64,000 nt of DNA from Dipodascopsis uninucleata var. uninucleata (GCA_030568195.1 JAJLTO010000012.1:248001-312000); one strand, 5' to 3'; counted from the stretch's first letter, positions 11,633-23,423 are shown. Translations and numbers: made by a program. Notes: generated from the sequence alone by a model not told the origin.

Positions 11633-13957
11633 TTATTTCGAGGACTCTTTCTGAGATTTCTCGTATTGAGCAATCAAATCCTTTTGCAATTGCATTGGGG
11701 CCTGGGAATAGTGCTTAAATTCGAGGGAGAACTCACCTTTGCCCTGCGTATTGGCACGGAGAATTGTAGCGAAACCGAACATTTGATTAAGAGAGCACTC
11801 AGCGTGTAGTGTGAACTCATCAGAACCGATATCTGTGTCTGTGATAGTAGCATTACGTTTATTCATTAAGCCAATAATTGCACCCTGGAACTCAATAGGA
11901 GCTGTAATGGCGACGTCCATAATAGGCTCCAAGATAACGGGCTTAGCCTTCAGGAAAGCCTCGCGGAAACCCCAGTATCCAGCAGTTCTGAAAGCAAGTT
12001 CTGATGAATCGACAACATGAATAGCACCATCATTAACTAGCATGTTGACGCCTAGCACTTTATGTCCAATAAGCGGACCTTTCTCGCACGCTTCTTCAAA
12101 ACCTTTTTGAGTAGCCGCCAAGAACTTCTCAGAGATCTTTCCACCAACAACTTGAGACTCGAATTCATTCTCCTTGTTGTAGCCAATTGGCTTGACTGAT
12201 CCCATGATCTTAGCGTATTGGCCCGCACCACCGCTCTGTCGCTTATGAGTATAATCAAAGTCAACTTCTTGGAGTATTGTTTCACGATATGCAACCTGTG
12301 GCTGGCCAGTTACGCAGTCAATACTATATTCTCGCTTCATACGTTCAACATAAATTTCTAAATGCAATTCTCCCATGCCAGAAATAATGGTCTCCTTGCT
12401 CTCGCTGTCAAACTTGACTCTAAATGTTGGATCTTCCTTCTGAAATCTATTAATCGCCTTAGAGAAATTCCCATTGTCGCGGGACTTTGGCGCAATTGAA
12501 AGTGAAATAACCGGCTCTGGAACAAACATCGAGGTCATGGCAACGCTAATACTTCCATCCGTAAAAGTATCGCCAGAAGAGCAGTCTACTCCAAAAGTAG
12601 CACATATCTCACCAGCATGAACTTCAGTGACATCTTCCATTTCATTGGAATGCATACGAACCAATCGAGCGAGTTTTGTTTTCTTACCAGTACGGGTGTT
12701 GGAAATCATCATTCCCTTCTTCAAAATACCCTGGTATACACGAACATATGTAAGCTGTCCAAACTTTCCTTCTTCAAGCTTGAATGCAAGACCGACGAAA
12801 GGTAAATTATTGTAGGGAGGTAAGTTGATAGGTGCTTCGTCTCTCGTAAGATCTAAAGCAACATTGGAAACCTCTGATGGGTTTGGAAGGTAATCACAGA
12901 CAGCGTCGAGAACAGGTTGTACAGACTTATTGGCAAGAGCAGAACCCATAAGAACAGGAGTAAACTTACGAGAAATTGTAGCACGTCGAATACCCGCCAC
13001 AATCTGCTCGGGAGTTGGAACCTCCTCGTTCAAAAAAATTTCAGCAATTTCATCATCGCAGTCGGCAAGAGTCTCGATCAGGATGCTTCTCTTTTCGGCA
13101 ACTATTTGTTTCAAATCTTCAGGAATTTCCTTAACAATAATATTTTCTCCGCGATCACCATCATTATATAAAGCACGCTGAAAAATTATATCAACGACAC
13201 CCTCAAGCTCATTCTCGGCACCAATTGGAACTTGAACTGCAGCAGCAGCAATTTTAAGCTTCTGATTAATCTGATCAATGGCTTTCCAAGGATTAGCACC
13301 CATACGGTCCATCTTGTTGATAAATGTGATTCTAGGGACATTATATCGACGCATCTGCCTATCTACTGTCATAGTCTGACTTTGGACACCAGAAACAGCA
13401 CAAACAACAAGGACAGCTCCATCCAAGACTCGAAGAGCTCGTTCGACCTCAATAGTGAAATCGATGTGACCAGGAGTATCGATTAAGTTAAAGTGATACT
13501 TCTTTAGTTCACCATTCTCTACTTTGTCCCAGTCACAGTAAGTAGCTGCAGACTGGATGGTAATACCTTTCTCACGCTCTAAATCCATTGAGTCCATTTT
13601 GGCCCCAACATTGTCCTTTCCTCTCACTTCGTGAATTGCCTTGATACGACCTGTGTAATACAAAACGCGCTCAGTGAATGTTGTCTTACCAGAGTCAATG
13701 TGAGCACTAATTCCAATATTTCTCATCATTTTAAGTCTGGCTGCATCGTCAGCAGTCAAGTTACTAATAATATCATCTTGCGACTGCACCTCTTCGCTCG
13801 CAGTCTGCGCAGCCTGCGCAGCCGACGACTGGAACCTGGCCCATTTCTTCCGATACGTGCCTGACAATGTCAGTTGGACGCCAACATTCTGATAATTTCT
13901 ACACGAGCGTGGTAGACCTGAGACCACTCTAGGTACAAGTGCGCGCAACGTATTCAT
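11633..13957 (-). CDS. MEF1: mitochondrial elongation factor G (translocase)
   Basis: Intronless, 774 aa. Mitochondrial EF-G catalyses GTP-dependent translocation on mitoribosomes. The start at 13957 opens a basic, Arg-rich presequence ([20 protein letters not shown]) ahead of the G domain. The open frame extends upstream without an ATG. G-domain motifs are intact: AHIDSGKTT near residue 86, DTPGHIDF near 157 and NKMDRMGA near 213. They are followed by domain II, the domain III-IV segment ([18 protein letters not shown]) and the C-terminal EF-G fold ([21 protein letters not shown]). A four-codon upstream ORF (13977-13966) ends 8 nt before the start codon and could tune initiation. Length and motifs fit MEF1; the paralogue MEF2 is less likely because similarity to EF-G1 is continuous. 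Confidence 0.95.
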   Translation of the reverse strand: MNTLRALVPRVVSGLPRSCRNYQNVGVQLTLSGTYRKKWARFQSSAAQAAQTASEEVQSQDDIISNLTADDAARLKMMRNIGISAHIDSGKTTFTERVLYYTGRIKAIHEVRGKDNVGAKMDSMDLEREKGITIQSAATYCDWDKVENGELKKYHFNLIDTPGHIDFTIEVERALRVLDGAVLVVCAVSGVQSQTMTVDRQMRRYNVPRITFINKMDRMGANPWKAIDQINQKLKIAAAAVQVPIGAENELEGVVDIIFQRALYNDGDRGENIIVKEIPEDLKQIVAEKRSILIETLADCDDEIAEIFLNEEVPTPEQIVAGIRRATISRKFTPVLMGSALANKSVQPVLDAVCDYLPNPSEVSNVALDLTRDEAPINLPPYNNLPFVGLAFKLEEGKFGQLTYVRVYQGILKKGMMISNTRTGKKTKLARLVRMHSNEMEDVTEVHAGEICATFGVDCSSGDTFTDGSISVAMTSMFVPEPVISLSIAPKSRDNGNFSKAINRFQKEDPTFRVKFDSESKETIISGMGELHLEIYVERMKREYSIDCVTGQPQVAYRETILQEVDFDYTHKRQSGGAGQYAKIMGSVKPIGYNKENEFESQVVGGKISEKFLAATQKGFEEACEKGPLIGHKVLGVNMLVNDGAIHVVDSSELAFRTAGYWGFREAFLKAKPVILEPIMDVAITAPIEFQGAIIGLMNKRNATITDTDIGSDEFTLHAECSLNQMFGFATILRANTQGKGEFSLEFKHYSQAPMQLQKDLIAQYEKSQKESSK

Positions 13958-14309
13958 CCTGAAGTCTAATGCACCATAGAAACTTCCGGATTTCCGTTTC
14001 TTCAATGAACAGGTTCTCTAAATCCTTTCGGCAGAAAGTAGTCTAGAAAAAAAAATTATCTTAACTCCAGGGTTGGGATTTACGAAAACGAGCGATTCGG
14101 ACAGCTAGTGTTTGCCGCACATATTGAGGCTTAACTATTAGTAACCATTAAAATAACATTATGTAAGATACCAAATCCCTAAAGCTAGAGTACATTTAAT
14201 TTACAAAGATTAGATATTATTAATACAAATACGAAGAAAATGTATATGACGATATGTATACAAATGAATTTATCAACGATATTTCAGGCATCAGATGCAG
14301 TGCTGGTAT
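13958..14309. other. spacer between MEF1 and the F-box gene
   Basis: About 350 bp of AT-rich sequence between the 5' end of MEF1 and the 3' end of the F-box gene, both on the minus strand. Apart from the short upstream ORF annotated separately, nothing was seen. Confidence 0.4.
13966..13977 (-). promoter_or_regulatory. four-codon upstream ORF of MEF1
   Basis: ATG GTG CAT TAG lies out of frame just before the MEF1 start, with its stop 8 nt upstream of the main ATG. If the transcript starts upstream of it, scanning ribosomes would meet it first. Its function is inferred and transcript ends are unknown. Confidence 0.3.
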
Positions 14310-15324
14310 TCAGCGAGGTGCGAGTTTAGTAAATTTCGAGTATAAAGCTGATTTCTCCACAGTTTCATCGAAAATTGTCTTCATTCTGATCAGGTAGTTT
14401 TCAAAGTCTTCACGAGGCCTAGAATAGTATTGAGATTTGGTAAGTTCAGTAATTTCCACATCCGAATATAGCTCATGAGTGAGTTCTTCATGAAGTGCGC
14501 ACAATGATTCGAAATATCTCGGCTCCTCCGCTAACATATAAGATGAGTTGTTAAAGAGAAGTCTCTGCCACGTAGTAGGATCTCGTCCTGCTTGATATGG
14601 AGGATATGTAAGGACTAAAACTAGTTAACTGTAAATTCCAAGTTCAATATTATTACATGTATACTTACGCTCAACGACCTGTCGGTCAATATCTACCGTA
14701 TAAGAAATCGGGACTAGACTAAGTCCACTTAATGGAAGTGCGACACCGGTCTTTGAAAAAAGAGTGACAGCCACAAAATTTTCCGACGTTGCTGAATCAT
14801 TAACGCGTGGCATGTAGAGACGCCAAAGAGTATACGAAAGATCATTAATACTATCCATCCACTTCGACTTCACCAATTTGTTTATTGTACAATAGGCTCT
14901 GAACCAGCCGTTGGGATGCCGAGTAAACGAGAAGCATTCATACTTATCACCCTCCAGCAAAAATCTCATTTCCGTTTTCTTGGACCAAAGTTTAAGCGTG
15001 AGATGTTTCCAATGTGTATTTAGTGATGCAAAAATTTCCAACTGGCGGCATACTTTTCGTAGATTTAGAAGGTCGTCTCTTCCAAGGTAAGATAGAATTA
15101 TGTTGATAGCTGTTCCAACCAACAAGTTAGCCAGTCACTTCTAAGTAAATTATCCTTTAACAATATCCGAGTATTTCTATACGCTCGATTTACTCAATAA
15201 CTTCCTCCATGGAAACTTTTATACCTTCAATTGGACATCTAAAGAGTACCGGTGTTATGGGAGCGTCATCTTTCGAGTAGGTGTGCACTGTTTCTTTAAC
15301 ATTGTGATCGCGCGCCTTTTTCAT
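14310..15324 (-). CDS. F-box protein
   Basis: Three exons (15324-15225, 15109-14669, 14614-14310; introns 115 and 54 nt, branch sites GGCTAAC and GTTAAC) give 281 aa. The F-box spans the first junction: CPIEA then INIILSYLGRDDLLNLRKVCRQLE, roughly residues 30-58, matching the Pfam pattern LP.EI...IL.YL...DL..L..VC. The rest (WKHLTLKLW, DPTTWQRLLFNNSSYM) has no recognised repeat type. It is expected to bind Skp1 and present a substrate to an SCF ubiquitin ligase. The substrate is unknown. The first donor (GTATAA) is weaker than others in the window, but the join restores the F-box and places an ATG 33 codons upstream. Confidence 0.68.
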
Positions 15325-16154
15325 ATCTAGAATTTGTTAAGCGATAGCTCCTAGAGTCCGCAGCCACCTATAATGAAATATATGACACAAAAATGATCGC
15401 CTAATGTATGATTCTTTGAGACTTGCGTTAGTTCTCTTTGATAGTCTGCGTACGGAGATAAAAAATGAACTATTTCAATGTTGAGGAGTAATCAAATGTT
15501 TTATATATGCACCTATTGTTAGTCCTAAATAGGTTAATTTACTCTAACGTACAATTAACTATTCCAAATTAGCTCCATCTGTGGTGAAGTTTTAATTTAT
15601 TTTTACTTAAGCGAACTCATCAATCGCTCTTATAACGAGCAGCTTAGTATAGGCAGGATTTCTCTTTAAAACAGAGATACATATGAACTGAAAGAATAAT
15701 TCAAGTAGTTACAGAAATTGAGATCAGATATGGGGTCTGAAATTGATTTTTAAGGTAATTTAAATCTTGTAGACTTTCATTTGTAGGGTAACTATCAATG
15801 TGAGAGCTGACTAACACTAAATTTTCATCTTCTGAATGGGTTGCGAGCTATGATTTATGAGTACAAAAGAAAACAATTTGCATTTGATTTCCTGGTTCGC
15901 ACACAAAGTTCTACTGCTAGCATCGTGAAATTGTTAACATTAATCATTCTACCGAGTGGGCGGTTACATTCTGTGTCCAAGTCTAATAGAGAGCTTTTTA
16001 GTGAATGGCAGATGTGTATATTACGCGGAAATTGTTACAGACGTGTCTTTCACATTCAGGGAACTAGTATCTAGAACAGAGCCCAGACATCACTTAACGT
16101 CGATTAAGTAGAACAGACAGGACGGATAAGCTTTGGAGGGCCAATGCATAGATA
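15325..16154. other. divergent promoter region, F-box / THOC3
   Basis: About 830 bp between two divergently transcribed genes. An ORF at 15841-16074 has an internal ATG but no family resemblance or splice support and is treated as chance. No RNA gene was recognised. Confidence 0.4.
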
Positions 16155-17241
16155 ATGAAGGCGCCTACAATTAGAATGCAGGATCCAATTCCGAAGGATA
16201 AAATCGCATCGCAGTTTCTCTCGCAGAGACCGCGAGAATATCGAGATAACACTCATTCGCGTGCAAATGCAAATCAGATTCGTTCAGTCGCTTGGAATGC
16301 ATTGGGCAACCGAATTGCGGTAACTTTTGCTCTTTCGTCGCTCATTCGTGTATGGATTCCAGACAAATTTGAAGTTAGATACTCAACTGAACTTAAAGGA
16401 CATTCGGCTTCGGTCGATTCAGTGGCATGGGATCCCAACTTTGCAGATGGACTTGCAAGTTGCTGCGCAATCGATGGTAGTGTCCGACTGTGGAATGCTA
16501 GGACGAAAAATATGCTTCAGGTAGTAAGAACAGGTACAGAAGTAAATTTCCTGACATATTCTCCTGATGGAAAATATCTAGCCGTCTGTACAAACAGTCG
16601 TCGGATGCTGATTTTAGAGAATGGATCGCTTTCTCAGAAGGAGCCCTATGTGGATATAGAATCTGATGTCTCCAGAGCTATTTTCTCGTTCAGCGGAGAC
16701 ATACTATTTATTGCATTGAAATCCGGCTCAGTACGCGTAGTGAGCTTTGATTCTGGTAGTGGATCAGCTGGTTCAATATTAATGTCATTTGCAGCTCACA
16801 TGGCTCCAATCACTTGCATGGAATTGGATCCTAAGGGCCGCTATCTGGCTTTGGGATCGAATGACTCCTTAGTGAGTCTATGGGATTTACAAGAATGGGT
16901 TTGCGTGAGAACACTTGGGAAAGCGGGACATTCTATAAGATCACTCTCATTTTCATTTGATGGGTCATATCTTGCTATAAGTGCTGACAAAGATGAACCC
17001 GTACAGATCGTACGTCTACGCCAGATTTTTTAATTTTTATTTTATTATAAAACTCAAGGGTAATTATTAGTGCTAACATCAGGTTCAGGCTCATGTCGAG
17101 TCGGGTGAATATTTGGGGACAGTTAATAGACCTTCACCCTTCACAGTTCCTATGGTTTCTTGGCATCCAACGAAGTATTTACTCGCATATGGCGGAGATA
17201 ACGCCGGACTGAAAGTACTTGGTTCCGACGATGGTAAGTGA
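16155..17241 (+). CDS. THOC3: THO complex subunit 3 (THOC3/Tex1), WD40 protein
   Basis: Two exons (16155-17009, 17083-17241; 73-nt intron, GTACGT donor, GCTAAC branch) give 337 aa. THOC3/Tex1 is a seven-bladed WD40 subunit of the nuclear THO/TREX complex, which links transcription to mRNA export. The repeats align along the whole length with human THOC3 as I recall it: IRSVAWNALGNRIAV, SVDSVAWDPNFADG, DGSVRLWNARTKN, NFLTYSPDGKYLAV, HMAPITCMELDPKGRYLALGSNDSLVSLWDLQEWVCVRTL, and exon 2 FTVPMVSWHPTKYLLAYGGDNAGLKVLG. Without the intron the frame stops after a non-homologous tail, and splicing restores the last blade. The protein ends soon after LKVLG, as in the family. Confidence 0.9.
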
Positions 17242-17650
17242 AAAGTGTCGGAGTATATCGGTTTATATTCTCCGTGTAGTCACAAGTTGATTCTACCGTG
17301 GTAGCTCTTTCCTTACGGTAGTGCAGATGAGAAGTACAAGAGTAGTCTCCATAATTCGTACATTAAGACGGATATATATAAGGACTTTGGCTGTTTAAGC
17401 GCCATCAATAATGGGTCTTTTCTTAATACAACATTCTTAGATTCGTTATAATCATACTATAGTGGTTGGCTACATCAATTCAAGGCTAGGTTAAATAAAG
17501 ATATTTTTGCTAGAATCGAGAATCAATAGCTTACAAGAACACAAAAAGACATGTAGATATGTGAAATATCAAAATTATTTTTAAATTAATTAAATTATAC
17601 ACTGATAAACATCATTTAACTAAAACATACGATAAACATCACTATACCTC
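17242..17650. other. convergent 3' region, THOC3 / CFEM gene
   Basis: About 400 bp between facing stop codons, AT-rich. Nothing beyond probable 3' UTRs was seen. Confidence 0.45.
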
Positions 17651-18403
17651 TTACAATCCGAAAGAGAAAACACCGACCATGAAGCTGGCGAAGACGGCGG
17701 AGAGAGCAGCGACGGAGATCGATGTGGCCTCGAATGATCGAGCAGCAGCAGATCCAGTCTCAGTGGAAGTAGAGGTAGAGGTGGCAGAAGTGGCGGTAGA
17801 CGAGGTAGTTCCTGAAGTAGCACTAGTAGCACTAGAGGTAGGTGCACTGGAACTGGCAGCACTCGCAGAAGTCTGGGCAGAACTGGTAGCACCACTGGTG
17901 ATAGCAGAGCTTGCGGACGCAGATACGTCAGATGCAGAGGCAGTAGCACTTCCAGAGGCGGCAGCACTTCCAGAGGCAGAGACGGCAGCACTTCCAGAGC
18001 CAGAGGCGACAGCACTTCCAGAGCCAGAGGCGGCAGCACTTCCAGACTGTGGGGTCAAAGTTGCTGTGTTGATAGAGAGTGTAACACCAGCGTTAGAGCA
18101 GATAGACTGGGCATAGGAGAGAGCAGCGCCGTAATCGCTCTCAGAGCAAGAGCTCTCAACGCAAGAGACGACAGCGTTGATGTATTGGTCACTGTTTATG
18201 TTAGAAATCACATATCACATTATCAATCTAGAGAAACACCTAATTGTTGTATCTTACCTGGTGCAGAGGCAGGAGACGTCAGCAGAAGTACATCCGGAGT
18301 TAGACATGGAGCTGGTCAAGCAAGTAGTGGCACAGGATGGCGCAGTCTGTGCAGCGGCAAGAGCAGCCAAAGCGGCTAAAATAAGAGAGTTCTTTGCGAT
18401 CAT
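17651..18403 (-). CDS. CFEM-domain GPI-anchored surface protein
   Basis: Two exons (18403-18258, 18191-17651; 66-nt intron, GTAAGA...AACAG) encode 228 aa. A signal peptide (MIAKNSLILAALAALAAAQ) is followed by a CFEM module with eight cysteines (about residues 20-85), including PSCATTC, SADVSCLC, CVESSCSE and AQSIC. The Asp before the third cysteine group is the residue that coordinates haem iron in Candida CFEM proteins. A Ser/Ala/Gly-Thr stalk of about 100 residues follows, built from degenerate repeats, then a hydrophobic GPI-signal tail. CFEM proteins are extracellular and act in haem/iron capture, adhesion or wall function; which applies here is not visible. The intron lies inside the CFEM module and the join keeps the cysteine spacing. 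Confidence 0.92.
17936..18052. repeat. coding minisatellite in the CFEM protein stalk
   Basis: The stalk-coding DNA contains several imperfect tandem copies of a roughly 24-bp unit built on GCAGCACTTCCAGAGCCAGA. On the coding strand it encodes Ser-Gly-Ser-Ala-Ala/Val-Ala. Unit number probably varies between strains and would set stalk length. Confidence 0.7.
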
Positions 18404-20203
18404 TCTGAAAAATTTATGATGACTGTGAAGTAGAGTAGTGAATATACCTTTATAGTTTTAATATGTAAAAGGAAAATAAAGGCTGGCGCGAGAACTTGAA
18501 TCTTAAGTACTTTTCAGATTCTGGCGGCAGTGGGTCGATTGAGCTCTATTTACCGGATTAGAAATATTACAGTAGCTTATGGCAAGATCTCTCCAGGAAT
18601 ATATCTAGCAATTGAGTAACTTGTGACATTTCTTATGCTTGTACTTACAAGCTATGACGAGCCATGCGTGAAAAAACTTTCATGGAGCTGAAAATGGTGA
18701 CTGCATGGTAGCTAGCGCTAAAGAGTTTTGTTTGTGCAGTTCGTTGATGATCTTCATCTTGTTCTCTGTGTCAAGTGCTTTACAAGGAATAGATATACAA
18801 GCCGAGCTTGTTTTTAAAATAATTTTGTTGCTTTCGGATAAGAGTTTCCACATGTTTTCCTTAAAACGATACATCATCATATTTTCACTCATCCCAAAGA
18901 CGATAATATTACTCAGTTGGTTCTGACCCTCGAAAAATGGATCAGCGACTTCCGTAATCTTTTGAGACGCTCGCTGCATTTGCCATTTATTCGAGTAAAA
19001 TCTTGCCCTTTGCTGTTCTTCTGGATGTTACTGGTGGAGAAGATAAGTTCAAGATCTCATGCATGTGAACGAAGCATTCTAGGATGAGAGTAGTTGCAAT
19101 TACGCTTAAATGTCTACAAGAATTGTGGAGAAACTTTCCACTAAAGAAATTCATACGTTGGAAGTATATTACTATTGGAATATAGCTTGATAATTAGAGT
19201 ATTGGGACTATACAAATGCAATATTAGCGCGAGTGCCGTTGAATGATACCATCAACGTTTACGCTGGTAGTGTGATGCGGTGTTATTTACTATTAATTCA
19301 TATATGGCTTGTTCATTGTTCGCTCATCGATCTGGCTGATCTAATCTTTCTGCTTGGGAAAGAAGTATCAAATAAGAATAATATCAGCAAAATGTACTTG
19401 AAGCCAGTTACTCATCCTAGTCCACAGGGAGAAAACAAATGTTAGTGCCGGATTCGGACTCAATAGTTGCTGAAAGAATAGGAAAAAGAACCAAAATAAA
19501 AATAGATTTGCGTTTTGTTATAGAGGACCCTTAATATAATAGATGTCGCTATACATTTTATTTTCCGGATTGTTACGTCATCGTGCGGCTGAAGAATAGT
19601 TTCCGTACATAACCCCGCATCTTGAGTTGCATAATGAAGATTACTTCTAAACCCAAAAGAGTAGACACCGACAACTAACAAGATACACCCAACTGCTCAA
19701 AAAGAATGAGATCTTCTAGGTGAAGATTATACTATAAGTAAACTTTCCGGGGTTTTAAGTTATGCAGTATACAATGTAAGCGACGAGAAGACACATTTTT
19801 TTACGAAGGCATAAACAGACTCACATTTGTGTTCATCGCTGTCATATGGCTCATTCAGCATGTAATTACACTTAGTGCTCCGTAAGCAATACGAAGCTTT
19901 ACCCTCAAAAGCTTGAGACTGGAGATACCTAGGTATCCCTACAAAAGGAAAACTACTAAAATTACTCCTCCTTAGAACAATACACTTGGTGATTGAATTC
20001 AAACTCTCTTGATACTTCATTTATTTTGGTACATAGCAATTCCTCAGCACCTAATTATTGAGCGGTAGCTACCAAAGTCTCTTATGCAGTCATTTGTAAT
20101 TCTAGTAGCTTAAACACATAGTTCAATTACAACATGCTATATTCAGAACCTTCAGGAAACTGCTCGTCGACACAATTTCAACTTAAAAACTCTTCTTCTG
20201 CAG
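18404..20203. other. 1.8-kb spacer with no confident gene
   Basis: The promoter of the CFEM gene and the 3' flank of the SSADH gene. It contains two minus-strand ATG ORFs of 99 aa (18680-18979, listed separately) and 86 aa (19760-20020, six cysteines, no known motif). No RNA gene, repeat or transposon remnant was recognised. Confidence 0.4.
18680..18979 (-). CDS. possible small hypothetical protein, 99 aa
   Basis: An ATG-initiated open frame reading MQRASQKITEVADPFFEG... and ending ALATMQSPFSAP. It is Met-, Lys- and Asn-rich, without a signal peptide, transmembrane segment or recognised motif. Codon use is not obviously unlike the surrounding genes, and the frame sits alone in a long spacer. 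It could be a real short gene, an exon of a longer one, or chance. I see no convincing flanking splice sites. No function is proposed. Confidence 0.28.
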   Translation of the reverse strand: MQRASQKITEVADPFFEGQNQLSNIIVFGMSENMMMYRFKENMWKLLSESNKIILKTSSACISIPCKALDTENKMKIINELHKQNSLALATMQSPFSAP

Positions 20204-22187
20204 TCAGTTTGGCTGGCCCACACTTCCGAATGTAACACTCTTCACAGTAAGATAGTCTGTATCAAAGTTAGTAAGAGCAAAACAAAAATCCTTTTAGACA
20301 AGCAATGCGATGTAAACGTACCTTCAAGACCGTATTTAGAGCCCTCACGACCAAAGCCTGAAAATTTGACGCCACCAAATGGAGTAGAAGCATCACTGAA
20401 AACTCCAGTGTTAACACCAATCATACCAAATTCTAAGCCCTCCGAAACTCTCCAAATTCTGTTAACATCATGTGTCATAAGATAACTGCCGAGGCCCACT
20501 TCAACCCCATTAGCCAACTCGATAACCTCCTCTTCTGTTTCAAACGGAAAGATTGCTGCAACAGGACCAAAAGTCTCCTCACTTGCAATCTTCATAGAAC
20601 CATTTGCTCCTGCGATCACAGTTGGCTTGTAGAAGTAAGGACCAAGTTCTGGCGCGGTCTTACCACCCACAAGTACTACACCCCCATGAGAAATTGCATC
20701 TTCAACGTGGGATTTAACCTTTTTGATTGCTCTATCATGGATCAGTGGACCATGTGTAGTTTCCTTGTCAAATCCTGATCCAATCTTGAAGGCGGAAACG
20801 GTGCTTGCCATTTTTTTACAGAATTCGTCATAAACACCCTTTTGTACAAAAATTCTGTTTGCGCAAACACATGTCTGTCCAGTGCCACGGAATTTACTTT
20901 TTATCGCTTCTTCCACTGCCTTGGCAACGTCTACGTCATCGAAAACAATAAATGGAGCATTTCCTCCGAGTTCAAACGAAAGTTTCTTAAGGGTGCTTGC
21001 AGACTGCATCATTAAAAGCTTTCCGATCTCGGTAGAACCAGTGAAAGAAAGCTTCTTTACTTTTGGACTCTCGCACAGAAGGGTTCCAACTGCTTGAATG
21101 TTCTTCTTAGTTGTTACAATGTTGATTACTCCGTCAGGAATTCCAGCTTGCTTGGCCAGCTCCGCAAGAGCAAGAGCCGTGTAAGGCGTCTCATGATCGG
21201 GCTTCACGACAATAGTACAGCCAGCTGCAACAGCCGCAGCAGCTCTAATAATAATGAAAACATCAGTATATGTATCGTTAATAGAATAAGCTAAACATAT
21301 ATTCTACTCACTTTCTTGTGATCATAGCGGCAGGAAAGTTCCAGGGCCTAAAAGTCGACAAATAAGATTAGCAGCAATTCAAAACCATATCTGGTTTAAG
21401 GCTAATTTGAACCACAGAAATCACTCACGTAATCATCGCACACACCCCTATAGGCTGTTTCAAGGTGATGGCACGATTGGCACCAACAGACGGCTGAATG
21501 ACATCGCCATAGATGCGCGGGGCTTCCTCTGAAAACCATTCCAAAAAACTTGCAGCATACGCAATTTCACCCTTTGCCTCGGCATATATCTTTCCATTTT
21601 CCATTGTAATCAGAGTTGCAAGGTCTTCTTGGTGAGCCATGGTCAGATCATACCACTTTCGAAGCATCTTCGACCTCTCACGACCACTAGTTCGGCGAAA
21701 CTTTTCGAACGCCTTGGATGCACTCTGAATAGCCTCCTCGACATCCGCGGTATTGAACTCTGGGCATTCTCCAATTGGACTATCAGTACTAGGGTCTTAA
21801 TTGAAGACATTAGAATTTGAGATGTTAGTATCTAAATAACTCCACAGATCTCAAGTATGCTGTCTACAATCACTCTTAATCTCACCTATCACCTCAAAAG
21901 TCTCGCCAGACTTAGCACCAACCCATTTTCCATTTACAAATGCCTTGGTCTTAAAAAGATTAGGATCTTTTAACTAATAAGACGTTAAATACTGTTAGTA
22001 TTTGGTACAGCTCTTGTATCCTTTCTTCCCGAAAAATTATTCTGGCTATCAAGCGCACCTTTTGTACAATATTCATTGTTACCATAGTTCTCGCAAATCC
22101 GGTTGATTGTCTCTTAATTATTATTGCCTGCGTTGCTATCAGTTGAGAGCAGCGAGATACTGTAAATTTTCGTAGACTTTGAATCAT
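20204..22187 (-). CDS. UGA2: succinate-semialdehyde dehydrogenase (aldehyde dehydrogenase family)
   Basis: Six exons (22187-22083, 21973-21886, 21795-21429, 21347-21312, 21244-20322, 20256-20204) give 523 aa. SSADH oxidises succinic semialdehyde to succinate, the last step of the GABA shunt. Family marks are LKDPNLFKTKAFVNGKW, PWNFPAAM (nucleotide site, inside a 36-nt exon), FTGSTEIGK, FELGGNAPF with the general-base Glu, and GTGQTCVCANR with the catalytic Cys. The C-terminus, SGFGREGSKYGLEDYL..., is completed by the last exon. The first exon encodes MIQSLRKFTVSRCSQL..., rich in Arg and Lys and lacking acidic residues, so mitochondrial import is likely. In budding yeast Uga2 is regarded as cytosolic. 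The gene is divergent from Duc1 over 342 bp containing a TTACGTAA site. Confidence 0.93.
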
Positions 22188-22529
22188 AGCTAGCCCTACG
22201 AATGGTCTTTATAGAACGATATCTCGGTTAAATGACGAGTAGTTGGGTTGGCTTCTCCGGCTCCAAGTTCGTTAAATATACGAATCACTAGTAAATTAGA
22301 TAGTAGTCCGTCGGTGATCTTCACATAGCCCTAATCCATCGGCTATATCAGGGGTGTTATATTACAATAATATTACGTAATTAGCACCGGTCTGTGATCG
22401 AAGCTACGAATATCACTGGTATGATATGTATACCATACACTTTACAGGATCTCTAGAGCACCTAATCTAAAAGAGAAGAAATTGGTAGACGCAGATATTC
22501 ATAATTTTTGTTACTGAGTACATGATCCA
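22188..22529. other. divergent promoter, SSADH / Duc1
   Basis: About 340 bp between two divergent start codons. Apart from the TTACGTAA palindrome at 22373-22380, nothing specific was seen. Confidence 0.45.
22373..22380. promoter_or_regulatory. TTACGTAA palindrome, candidate bZIP (Yap/ATF) site
   Basis: A perfect 8-bp palindrome matching the Yap-type consensus, about midway between the divergent SSADH and Duc1 start codons. A single site in AT-rich DNA may be chance. Confidence 0.3.
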
Positions 22530-23423
22530 ATGTCAACGAATTTAGCAGACTCCTATCGTCTACGAGTCTCTGCTACTCCGTCCTACGATCGATCACAGAA
22601 TGTTCAAATCGTGAAAGTCAACACAGACCAGATAACACTTATAGAAACAGAGCATGCTGTAATTAAGGTGAGCGTGAAGATCAGAGACTTCAGAGGTAGT
22701 AAATATTCTAGCTTTTTACGATTAATTACGGTAATGTAAAGATGCTCACATAACTACTCAACCAATCTAGGTCTACCTTTAAATTCTCCAGAGTCATGCA
22801 GATACTTTGAATATGAGGAGCATCAGCATGATCTCTTTTCTATATCATTCTCCATTCTATTTAAACAAGACACGTCGTTTGATGACGTTCTCTTTGGGAA
22901 CGACTTTGATAAACCTATTAGAGAGTGTCTTCCCTATGGATTCTCTGTTGCATATAAGATATTCAACTATGCGATTGATCCCAGTGCTGAGGGTGATCTC
23001 TACGCAGACAAGCCCTACCTTTATGGATATGCTGTCTCCAGTATTAATATTCTCTCTACGAAAAGCAAAACGCCTTTCCTTGTGGAAGATACTGAGTCAA
23101 TAAAGCCTGAAAGCGGTGGGCTAGATTCGAAATTGCCATATACATCTGCTTTGAGGAGAAAGTTCTTCTTAGATGAAGAGAACAGAAAGATGTATATGTT
23201 TAAAGCAGATAGGGAATACTATTTTGACTTCTTCAACCCTTACTTAGATATGACGAATTTTGTTCTGAAGCTTCCAGGATATAGTTTGGATGTTCTTAGA
23301 TACTGGGATGGCCAGCCTCTCCGCTACGTAATGAAATCAAAGACGTCAGAGATTGTATACTTTACATTGTTATTTGAACTAATTAATGATGATACTGAAA
23401 TAACTAATATAGCCGGTGACTAG
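22530..23423 (+). CDS. duc1: DUF1769/Duc1-family protein
   Basis: Two exons (22530-22695, 22771-23423; 75-nt intron, GTAGTA donor, CAATCTAG acceptor) give 272 aa. The N-terminus (YRLRVSATPSYD), the IKVSVKIRDFRGLPLNSPES block rebuilt across the intron, HDLFSISFSILFKQD, YGFSVAYKIFNYAIDPSAEGDLYADKPYLYG and the final block (LRYWDGQPLRYVMKSK) match the Duc1 domain (PF08588, formerly DUF1769). Fission yeast Duc1 is a cortical phosphoinositide-binding protein. I infer a similar peripheral membrane role, but only the family assignment is supported. The gene converges on LYS12 with under 100 bp between stops. Confidence 0.85.

Noticed and set aside
19760-20020. 86-codon minus-strand ATG ORF with six cysteines
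   Set aside because: The cysteine spacing matches no known module and the ORF has no signal peptide or splice context; too weak to annotate.
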